Below are positions 5,095-10,271 of a DNA stretch of 10,271 bases, piece by piece. The notes beneath the pieces are model-generated. The model worked only from the letters and a program-made list of their open reading frames with translations. It was not told where the DNA came from and searched no databases. Position 1 is the first letter of the stretch; each line of letters begins with the position of its first letter. The DNA comes from Chloroflexota bacterium (GTDB lineage Bacteria; Chloroflexota; UBA11872). A program made the translations under genes and the position numbers. The stretch spans positions 1-10,271 of the forward strand of contig JAPPFO010000071.1 in assembly GCA_028875175.1 (NCBI GenBank). The letters run 5' to 3'.

Positions 5095-5240
5095 CCGTCC
5101 TGGTTCATGGCTCACCTGAGTCAGAATCAATGGCGACTCTCCGGGCGGGCGGAGCCGAGGGGGATTGCCATGCGGCAATCGGCGCTCCGAATTGTGTTCG
5201 TTCTGCTGAGCACAGCAGCGGGCGCGTCCCTGTTGGTTGG
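5062..5240 (+). repeat. Direct repeat copy 2: promoter, leader and signal-peptide start
   Basis: This is the partner of 911-1089. It keeps the promoter spacing, the leader, the ribosome site (degraded from AAGGAGG to GAGGGGG), the start-codon hairpin (5163-5180) and the MRQSxLR start. The repeat pair encloses the whole cluster of small secreted and membrane proteins. Confidence 0.8.
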
Positions 5241-5259
5241 GCCGGCGCCAGAGGAGTGA
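5170..5259 (+). pseudogene. Orphan signal peptide, truncated relative of the 1018 gene
   Basis: The 29-codon frame starts MRQSALRIVFVLL, continues hydrophobic through GASLLVG and ends APEE at a TGA (5257-5259). It parallels residues 1-28 of the 209-residue secreted protein (MRQSVLRF to TVGAKG), but nothing downstream matches the mature part. The promoter, leader and start-codon hairpin are retained. The simplest view is a duplicate that lost its body. A short exported peptide, or a leader kept for regulation, is possible. Confidence 0.55.
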
Positions 5260-5310
5260 TATCCGTCTAGCTTCAGCGCCGAGCGGCCCAACGAGCTCGA
5301 TATATCGGCT

Positions 5311-5343
5311 GCACTCGCGAGCCACATGGCTGTTGTCGAGTGC
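5311..5343. other. Stable hairpin downstream of the truncated leader copy
   Basis: GCACTCG (5311-5317) pairs with CGAGTGC (5337-5343), and inside it AGCCA (5320-5324) pairs with TGGCT (5327-5331). No T tract follows, so it is not a clear terminator. The rest of 5260-5445 shows no gene. Confidence 0.4.
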
Positions 5344-5445
5344 CAGCGGTGACACGGCCGGCGTAACGAGCGACGCAACAACGCGACGATGCAGATTGCG
5401 GCATTGGCGTGCCGGGCGCCGCACCGGCTTGAAGGCCGCGGGCGG

Positions 5446-6432
5446 TTAGCTGTCCTCGATGTCCCAGTCGAGGAGGACGCCGAGGGTTTGGTCGGTGTGG
5501 TCGTGGAGGAGGTGGTAGGCGTGGGGGGCCCGGGTGTAGGGGAAGTGATGGGTGGTCATGCGGTCGGGGTTGATGGCGCCGGATTCGAGGAGGGCGAGGG
5601 CGCGGCGGGCGGAGCCGGCGTGCCACTGGCCGCCGAAGTAGCCGCCGACGATGCGGCGGCTCTGGATGGTGTCGGAACTGAGGGGCAGGTACTGATGCTC
5701 GTACTTGCCGACGAGGTGGAGCGTGCCGCCATCGGCGAGCATGTCCATGCCCTGTTTGAATGCGGTGGGGCCGGCGGGTCCGCCGACGGCGTAGACGACC
5801 AGGTCCGCGCCGACGCCGTAGCTGATCCTTCTGACGGCCGCCACGGGGTCTTCATCGGCGGCGTTGACGACGTGGTCGGCCCCCAATCCCGCAGCGATTT
5901 CGCAGCGCAAGGGGGTGGCGTCAACGGCGATGAGCGTTCCGGCGTTGATGGCGCGCATGACCTGGAGGATGAGGCTGCCGACGAGGCCCTGGCCCAGGAC
6001 GACGATGACGCTGCCGGGTTCGAACGGGGCGATGTCCGTCCAGCGAACGGCGGAGGCGCTGAGCATCCAGTAGGGGGCCTGGTCCCAGGTGACGTTGGGC
6101 GAGAGGGGAAGGATCTCGGGCAGCTTGGCCTGGCGCTCGGGGATGGCGGCGGCCACCACGAACTGCCCGTGCGGCGAGACGGCGCACACGCGGTCGCCGA
6201 CGGCAAGGTGCTCGACGCCTTCGCCGAGGGCGTCGATGACGCCGGCCATGGAGTAGCCCATGATCTGGGGATCGACGGCTTCCTCGCGGACGTAGCGCCA
6301 GCCGATTTCGGAGCCGCGGCTGATGAGGCTGCGCACGGCCTTGACGCGGACCTGGCCGAAGCCGGGTTCGGGGATAGGGGCGTCTTCGAGGACCACGTTG
6401 CCGCGGCCTGGGGGCTTGGCCATGCGTTTCAT
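5446..6432 (-). CDS. Zinc-independent MDR family oxidoreductase
   Basis: This 328-residue protein is a medium-chain dehydrogenase/reductase. Residues 12-135 form the GroES-like part with SLISRGSE (35-42), MGYSMAGVIDALGEGV (58-73) and GDRVCAV. The nucleotide-binding Rossmann domain follows, with GQGLVG (147-152), and Asp171 after the second strand favours NAD(H). The usual catalytic zinc ligands (Cys near 40, His near 65) and the structural four-Cys lobe are absent. SLIS-x-G-S/T-E is typical of the zinc-less or BchC-like subgroup, which reduces or oxidises small carbonyl or alcohol substrates; the substrate cannot be named. AAGGA lies 8 nt before the ATG at 6432. It is transcribed away from the restriction gene. 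A C-terminal scrap of a close relative lies at 722-867. It is slightly shorter than usual (about 340), but looks complete. Confidence 0.88.
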   Translation of the reverse strand: MKRMAKPPGRGNVVLEDAPIPEPGFGQVRVKAVRSLISRGSEIGWRYVREEAVDPQIMGYSMAGVIDALGEGVEHLAVGDRVCAVSPHGQFVVAAAIPERQAKLPEILPLSPNVTWDQAPYWMLSASAVRWTDIAPFEPGSVIVVLGQGLVGSLILQVMRAINAGTLIAVDATPLRCEIAAGLGADHVVNAADEDPVAAVRRISYGVGADLVVYAVGGPAGPTAFKQGMDMLADGGTLHLVGKYEHQYLPLSSDTIQSRRIVGGYFGGQWHAGSARRALALLESGAINPDRMTTHHFPYTRAPHAYHLLHDHTDQTLGVLLDWDIEDS

Positions 6433-6533
6433 GGGTGGGGTCCTTGGGGAAGCAACGCCTGCATCATGCCAGTGGGTGCACTCGAGACGTGAGAGTCGGT
6501 CCGGTGACCTAGACTGACCGCTCGTCAGACTCC

Positions 6534-6558
6534 TGAAGTGAACGCGGTTCTAACTTCA
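6534..6558. promoter_or_regulatory. Imperfect inverted repeat before the restriction gene
   Basis: TGAAGTGAAC (6534-6543), GCG and GTTCTAACTTCA (6547-6558) pair over 10 bp with a 2-nt bulge. It ends 27 nt before the ATG at 6585, a suitable place for an operator on the endonuclease gene or a leader hairpin. No sequence match to the repeat in the methyltransferase promoter is apparent. Confidence 0.35.
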
Positions 6559-6584
6559 CGCCGCGAGAGTTGCCGAGTTTCTTA

Positions 6585-7190
6585 ATGCCAAATGACCGCA
6601 ACGAGGTGGATGCTTCGCGCTTCAACGCTGACATTCAGCTGCCGTTTGAGCTTCGCCTACGGGACTTTGAGAGTGCTCTCCAAGACATCTACGACTTCTT
6701 CTTCGACGTCAATTCGCACCTCACGTCACGAGGCTTTGAGCGGCTGGACGACATGCTGCGTCCGGCCATCATGTCCGGGGTCTTGTCCGACATGCTGACT
6801 TCGAGCCTTGCCAAGCACTCGCGCGTTCTCACGGAGAACAGATTTCACAACGGGCATCCTGACTTGCTGGTGCAAGGGGTGTACCCCAACAACTCCATCA
6901 AGTCCGGAAGTGAGGGTGTCGAGATCAAGTCGACTCGCAAACCTGGGGGCGCCGTCGACATGCACGGCGCGCGCGAACAGTGGATGTGCGTGTTCGTGTA
7001 TCGCGTGGATACGGAGACCGAGCCCGCTCTCGATCGGTTACCGATGACGTTCACGGAGATCTATCTTGGCCACGTGACGCTTGAGGACTTTCGGAAGAAC
7101 CCTCGTTCGGAGCTGGGAACGCGCACGGCCACGCTTCACCGCGACGGAATCCAGAAGTTCCGTAAGAGCTGGGTCTACCGGCTCGACTGA
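6585..7190 (+). CDS. Probable type II restriction endonuclease, PD-(D/E)xK fold
   Basis: This 201-residue protein has the nuclease core GHPDLLVQGVYP (90-101) followed by GSEGVEIKSTRKPGG (108-122). PD (92-93) with EIK (113-115) is the classic metal-binding PD...ExK signature, so Asp93, Glu113 and Lys115 are the predicted catalytic residues. REQWMCVFVYRVD (130-142) is the next core strand. The N-terminal half (20-75) is helical and probably contributes to dimer or DNA contacts. The neighbouring convergent gene is a DNA methyltransferase, and the stops overlap by 16 bp, the normal signature of a restriction-modification pair. An in-frame TTG at 6570 is an alternative start; ATG 6585 is preferred, though no good ribosome site is seen. 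An imperfect inverted repeat lies just upstream. The recognition sequence cannot be read from the protein. Confidence 0.8.
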   Translation: MPNDRNEVDASRFNADIQLPFELRLRDFESALQDIYDFFFDVNSHLTSRGFERLDDMLRPAIMSGVLSDMLTSSLAKHSRVLTENRFHNGHPDLLVQGVYPNNSIKSGSEGVEIKSTRKPGGAVDMHGAREQWMCVFVYRVDTETEPALDRLPMTFTEIYLGHVTLEDFRKNPRSELGTRTATLHRDGIQKFRKSWVYRLD

Positions 7191-8332
7191 CCGTTGGTGG
7201 GCGTGTAGTCGATCAGCTTCGGTATGGCCGCTTTGGCCATCTCGAAGTACAGCGGATCCTTTTCGATCCCGACGCTTCGGTAGCCCACGGCCCCTGCAGC
7301 GGCCAGCGTGGACCCGGCGCCCGCGAACGGGTCGAGGACGACGCCTTCGCCGAGCGGTAACGCCGCTCGGACGAGGGTGCGCAGAAAGGCCTGGGGCTTG
7401 AGGCTGGGGTGGGGCGCGAGGTTGCGCTCGGCCTTTCGGGTCGGGGCCGAAGCGATGACATCGCCGAAGGGCTTGTCGGGGTTCGGTCGGCGAAACCCGC
7501 CTGTCTTCCAGGCGCGCAGGTTGTCCTGCACGCGCCCCTCGATGGGTTTTCGGTATACGACCCATGGTTCCCACATCGAGCGCGGCATGACGCTGACGTC
7601 TCGAAACTCGTTGTGCGCGGCCTTTGGGCGGTCGCCGCCGCGCATGGTCATGGTGAGACGCACGATCTCGCCCCGGCGCTCCAATCCGGCTTCCGCCAGG
7701 GCGGCCGAGACCAGGTACGACAACAGTGGGTTGGATGCCACGACGACCTGCGCGCCGGGAACAAGCTTGGGGAGCAGCAGGCGGGCCCATACGAAGAAGA
7801 ACGTTCGAATGTCGTTGAGTTGGTCTTGCGAGAGCGTGGTGAATCGGGGAAGCGGCGAGCGGCGATGCCCGTCGAAGGATGGGGGAATGCGCCACACGCC
7901 ACCCCTGCCCTCACGCAGCTTGGCCTGCTGCTCGTTGGTGTATTCGTGCAGGCCGTAGGGCGGGTCGGTGACGACGGCATGAATGGTGTTGTCGTCCTGC
8001 TCGCGCAGCCAGTCGAAGCAGTCGGCGTGGTGCAGGGTGGCCTGGCCGAACGACGCCGGCGCCTGCCATCCGCCAGGCGCCGGGAGGTCGGGCTGGACGC
8101 CAGCTTCGGCCGATGATCGAAGCCTGTAGACGCCTCTACGCTCGCGGGCAAAGACGGTCGGGGTGTTCAACCGAAGGTATGAACGAATCGAGGAGCCTCG
8201 CGTGGGTCCCACGACCTGGGAGACGCGGGCCTCGATTTCCTTGACGGACAGCGGCTGCGAGGTGTGCGACATCACCTGGACGATCCCGTCGCGTACGCGT
8301 CCGGGCGCCTGCCGGGTGTGCTCGTACTTCAT
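7175..8332 (-). CDS. Beta-class DNA methyltransferase with N-terminal winged-helix-like domain
   Basis: This 385-residue enzyme transfers methyl from SAM to the exocyclic amino group of adenine or cytosine. The catalytic motif TDPPYG (122-127) comes first, then a variable target-recognition region (about 130-300, including RGGDRPKAAHNEF and MPRSMWEPW). The motif X-like HPSLKPQ (308-314) and SAM-binding DPFAGAGST (334-342) with GIEKD (355-359) follow. That order is the beta class; DPPY favours N6-adenine over N4-cytosine. Residues 12-72 look like a winged helix (SVKEIEARVSQVVG, then SIRSYLRLN and a GVYRL wing), possibly allowing DNA binding for self-regulation. It is tail-to-tail with the endonuclease gene. 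There is no Shine-Dalgarno; a -10-like box lies 10 nt before the ATG, so the mRNA may be nearly leaderless. The protein appears complete. Confidence 0.9.
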   Translation of the reverse strand: MKYEHTRQAPGRVRDGIVQVMSHTSQPLSVKEIEARVSQVVGPTRGSSIRSYLRLNTPTVFARERRGVYRLRSSAEAGVQPDLPAPGGWQAPASFGQATLHHADCFDWLREQDDNTIHAVVTDPPYGLHEYTNEQQAKLREGRGGVWRIPPSFDGHRRSPLPRFTTLSQDQLNDIRTFFFVWARLLLPKLVPGAQVVVASNPLLSYLVSAALAEAGLERRGEIVRLTMTMRGGDRPKAAHNEFRDVSVMPRSMWEPWVVYRKPIEGRVQDNLRAWKTGGFRRPNPDKPFGDVIASAPTRKAERNLAPHPSLKPQAFLRTLVRAALPLGEGVVLDPFAGAGSTLAAAGAVGYRSVGIEKDPLYFEMAKAAIPKLIDYTPTNGQSSR

Positions 8333-8342
8333 ACCGGGGTGC

Positions 8343-8372
8343 AGTTTAGACGTCGGGACGTCTTTTAGGCAA
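8343..8372 (-). promoter_or_regulatory. Methyltransferase promoter with operator-like inverted repeat in the spacer
   Basis: On the minus strand TTGCCT (8372-8367) and TAAACT (8348-8343) are 18 nt apart. AGACGTCCCGACGTCT (8363-8348) is a perfect 7-bp inverted repeat around two bases that fills this spacer and touches the -10. A protein bound here would block the promoter. Both halves contain GACGTC. The transcription start would be about 4 nt before the ATG at 8332. Confidence 0.6.
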
Positions 8373-8476
8373 GGTCACCGTCGTTGGGCCGAGAAGTGGC
8401 AAGCAAAAGCAGGCACCCGGCATCGAGACCGGAAGGCGAGATCCCTCGGCGGACCTCGGGATGCACAGAGATGCGG

Positions 8477-9661
8477 CTATCCCGCTAGCCCGCCCTGGTG
8501 GAGGTTCATGGCGAGGGAGCGGAAGTTGGGGATGCGGTGGATGGTGCAGAGGTCGGCGTCGTGCTGGTTGGCGGCGTGGCGGCTGGTGCGGGAGAGGATG
8601 ACGAGGTCCGGGCCGTCGATGACGGCGCTGGGGTACATGAAGCTGCGGTGGACGGAGTCGGGCCAGCGAGCAACGCAGCCGGCGGGGAACCAGTTGAGGC
8701 AGTCGATGCCGTAGTGGAGGAAGAGCCAGCGGCGCTCGTTGCCGGGGCCGCCGGTGTAGCCGGATTCGCGCATGCGGTGGCCCCAGCCGAGGAAGTCCTG
8801 GGAGTTGGTGACGAGGTTGCTGAGCATCCAGTACATGCGGTTGGGCCGGTCATGAATGATGAAGAACTTGCACTGGCCGCCGGGCCAGGACGCGAACTGG
8901 GTGAAGCTGAGGCGGTTGGCCGCTTCGTCGTAGTCGAGCACGGCAGCGATGTTGGCGGTGGCTTTTTCGTCGATGATGGCGCGGGCAAACACGCGGATGC
9001 GGCCGGCGACCTCGACCGTATTGGGTTCCAGCCAGACGAACGGGCGGGACCAGCCGAGGTGGATGTCCGGACGGTCATCAACGGGATAGAGCCCGCGGGT
9101 GAGGGCCGCGGGAACTTCAGGCGGCGGGACGATGTTGGAGATTGACCAAGCGGCGGGGTCGAAGGCGGATTTGGCGCGGTCCCAGCGGACCATGACTTTG
9201 CCCTGGTAGTCGATGCCGCCGGAGTCGCGGTCCATGGCCCAGTAGAGGGCGTCGGGGCGGACGACCTGCGCCGTGGAGATGTTCCAGATGGGGCCCGGGA
9301 GCACGGTGCGGGGTTCGGTCCAGGTTTCGCCGCGGTCGTCGCTGGCGACGATCTGGAAGTCGCAATGCGAGCGCTCCTGGACGAACATCAGGAGCTGGCC
9401 GTCGACGACGAAGGGGCGGCCCTCCTCGTAGGGGAGGGTGGGCAGGTCGGTCCAGATCCGGCCGCCGTCGGTGCTGCGGACGATGCGCAGGGAGCGGCCG
9501 AGGTTGGTGTGCCGGCGGCCCCATTCGGGCGCCGCGATGAGCAGGGCGCCGTCGTCGAGGCGGGCGAGGTTGGGGTCGTGGAAGAAGTAGCGGCCGGGGT
9601 CGGGGACGCGGGCGGCGATGGTGAAGTCCTGGGCGAGGGGGGTGACGTTGGGGTTGGGCAT
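8477..9661 (-). CDS. Sialidase-fold protein with Asp-box repeats
   Basis: This 394-residue protein carries two clear Asp boxes, STDGGRIW (63-70) and SDDRGETW (107-114), the S-x-D-x-G-x-x-W turn found between blades of six-bladed sialidase (BNR) propellers. Other blade-like segments are RYFFHDPNLARLDDG (24-38), GRPFVVDGQLLMF (81-93), SRPFVWLEPN and YPSAVIDGPDLVILSR near the C-terminus. Such proteins may hydrolyse glycans or simply be lyase- or hydrolase-associated propellers; an Arg triad cannot be assigned safely, so sialidase activity is not claimed. There is no signal peptide at this ATG, so it looks cytoplasmic unless the start is wrong. No Shine-Dalgarno is seen before the ATG at 9661. 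It stands alone, read away from the antitoxin gene. Base composition matches the GC-rich backbone. Confidence 0.82.
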   Translation of the reverse strand: MPNPNVTPLAQDFTIAARVPDPGRYFFHDPNLARLDDGALLIAAPEWGRRHTNLGRSLRIVRSTDGGRIWTDLPTLPYEEGRPFVVDGQLLMFVQERSHCDFQIVASDDRGETWTEPRTVLPGPIWNISTAQVVRPDALYWAMDRDSGGIDYQGKVMVRWDRAKSAFDPAAWSISNIVPPPEVPAALTRGLYPVDDRPDIHLGWSRPFVWLEPNTVEVAGRIRVFARAIIDEKATANIAAVLDYDEAANRLSFTQFASWPGGQCKFFIIHDRPNRMYWMLSNLVTNSQDFLGWGHRMRESGYTGGPGNERRWLFLHYGIDCLNWFPAGCVARWPDSVHRSFMYPSAVIDGPDLVILSRTSRHAANQHDADLCTIHRIPNFRSLAMNLHQGGLAG

Positions 9662-9774
9662 TGGGGGAGTTCAACCGATGGGTGGCAGGTTTCGATCCTC
9701 GGTCGGCTTCGGCTGGTACGCGGGGTCCAGAGGACTCATTGTGCAGGGCAGACGAGGCGCCGGCCGCGTTGGGC

Positions 9775-9805
9775 TTGCATTCCCCAGTGCCGGTCGGGCT
9801 ACGCT
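9775..9805 (+). promoter_or_regulatory. Promoter of a probably leaderless antitoxin gene
   Basis: TTGCAT (9775-9780) and TACGCT (9800-9805) are 19 nt apart. The -10-like box ends only 6 nt before the ATG at 9812, and no Shine-Dalgarno is present, so transcription probably begins at or next to the start codon. Confidence 0.45.
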
Positions 9806-9811
9806 CGTCTC

Positions 9812-10072
9812 ATGGCCACCCTGAACATTCGGAATATCCCTGACGATCTATACGGGCGCCTTCGGCGGTGTGCCCGTGAGAGCAATCGCAGCGTGAGCGA
9901 GGTTGTCGTCAGCGCCCTTGAGCGTGAGTTGGATCGGTTGGAGTGGCAGGAGCACCTGGCTCGGCAACCGAAGACGGACCTGGGAATCGACGCGGCGACG
10001 TTGATTGCCGAGGAGCGGAGGCGGCGCGATCTGGAGCTCGGTGGACCCGATAGGCCGGAGACGCCAGCGTAG
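9812..10072 (+). CDS. FitA/VapB-like ribbon-helix-helix antitoxin, apparently without toxin
   Basis: The 86-residue protein begins MATLNIRNIPDDLYGRLRR, the DNA-binding strand (residues 2-8) and first helix of an Arc/MetJ-type ribbon-helix-helix fold. A second helix follows, SVSEVVVSALERELDR (27-42). This N-terminus is characteristic of FitA-type antitoxins, which bind their operator as dimers and neutralise a PIN-domain VapC/FitB ribonuclease through the C-terminal tail. The tail here (DLGIDAATLIAEERRRR) is charged and helical as expected. However, the next 110 nt contain no PIN-toxin frame and the following gene begins a different family, so it is an orphan antitoxin or a stand-alone regulator. 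The start is set by the conserved MATLxIRNIP. Confidence 0.88.
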   Translation: MATLNIRNIPDDLYGRLRRCARESNRSVSEVVVSALERELDRLEWQEHLARQPKTDLGIDAATLIAEERRRRDLELGGPDRPETPA

Positions 10073-10185
10073 CCGCAGAATACCTGGCGCGGACGCCACC
10101 TCGGTCGTAGGAGGCGAACCCTCGCGATGGGCAGGGTCGCGTAGCCTGACGGGTTGCAGCGCGTGCACGGTAAGGCGAGGGCGTG

Positions 10186-10271
10186 ATGCCGGAGCGGGAC
10201 GTCTCATCGGCTGGCCGGGAGATTCTTTCGTATTACGAAGGGATTGATGAGGCGGGGCGGTTGGGGCGGGG
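10186..10271 (+). CDS. Start of a probable SAM-dependent methyltransferase, cut by the window end
   Basis: The first 28 codons read MPERDVSSAGREILSYYEGI then DEAGRLGRG. A YYExGxEAxRLxxG segment at the very N-terminus is common in class I SAM-dependent methyltransferases of the small-molecule type, where it precedes the GxGxG SAM site by about 25-30 residues. That site would lie beyond the window. AAGGCGAGGG precedes the ATG; a GTG directly before it (10183) is an alternative start. With only 28 residues the assignment is tentative. Confidence 0.5.
   Translation, partial: MPERDVSSAGREILSYYEGIDEAGRLGR

Noticed and set aside
5389..6492. Plus-strand open frame of 367 codons, longer than the dehydrogenase on the other strand
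   Set aside because: It is Gly/Ala/Val/Asp-rich without any fold motif, and lies antisense to a complete MDR enzyme with a GxGxxG site and a ribosome site.
7038..8116. Long open frames in other frames over the methyltransferase
   Set aside because: Arg/Pro-rich or featureless shadows; the methyltransferase frame carries DPPY and DPFAGAG in the correct order.
8498..9145. Plus-strand open frame opposite the sialidase-like gene
   Set aside because: Low-complexity Val/Gly/Ala/Glu composition typical of the antisense of GC-rich genes; the minus strand has two Asp boxes.
1..10271. CRISPR array, tRNA, rRNA or transposase
   Set aside because: No regularly spaced repeats, no cloverleaf-like segment and no DDE or recombinase motif were seen on either strand.

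Overview
The window is a GC-rich stretch of bacterial chromosome, most likely from an uncultured Chloroflexota-type organism. That guess rests on the gene styles: a hydantoinase B tail, a zinc-less MDR dehydrogenase, an Asp-box sialidase-like protein, and a secreted protein with the CVELND...GNxxNVGIYQ...FGDQAE module that I associate with that phylum. It is inference only, since there is no rRNA or tRNA. The window reads as an accessory region: a cluster of small secreted and membrane proteins with lower GC, several broken genes and duplicated DNA, set between ordinary metabolic genes and a restriction-modification pair.

Left part (1-900): the 3' end of a hydantoinase B/oxoprolinase gene carrying two in-frame stops, a perfect A/T-rich palindrome, about 360 nt with no gene, a hairpin followed by TTTT, and a minus-strand scrap of the C-terminus of an MDR dehydrogenase whose intact relative lies at 5446-6432.

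Central island (900-5260): a rightward gene for a 209-residue secreted protein (1018-1647) with its own promoter and a strong hairpin that places the ATG in the loop. It converges on leftward units. These encode a membrane-anchored beta-domain protein (1710-2159), a secreted CVELND protein broken by a one-base frameshift (2245-2791), and an apparent operon of small membrane or exported proteins running from 5026 down to 2909. Three proteins (1710-2159, 3347-3805, 4547-5026) are clear paralogs. Within the operon one gene has an in-frame TAA and the last gene a frameshift. At the right edge the promoter, 5' leader and signal-peptide start of the 1018 gene recur as a direct repeat, but there the reading frame stops after 29 codons. 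The island is therefore flanked by a roughly 180-bp direct repeat.

Right part (5446-10271): an MDR dehydrogenase; a likely type II restriction endonuclease (PD...EIK) tail-to-tail with a beta-class DNA methyltransferase that has an N-terminal winged-helix-like domain and a promoter whose spacer is filled by a perfect inverted repeat; a sialidase-fold Asp-box protein; a ribbon-helix-helix antitoxin with no visible toxin partner; and the first 28 codons of a probable SAM-dependent methyltransferase. Several of these genes lack a Shine-Dalgarno sequence, and two have a -10-like box only 6-10 nt before the start, suggesting leaderless transcripts.

No complete new defence system is provable from sequence alone. 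The most distinctive points are the leader/signal-peptide duplication with its start-codon hairpin, the multi-paralog membrane-anchored operon, and the apparently self-controlled restriction-modification pair.
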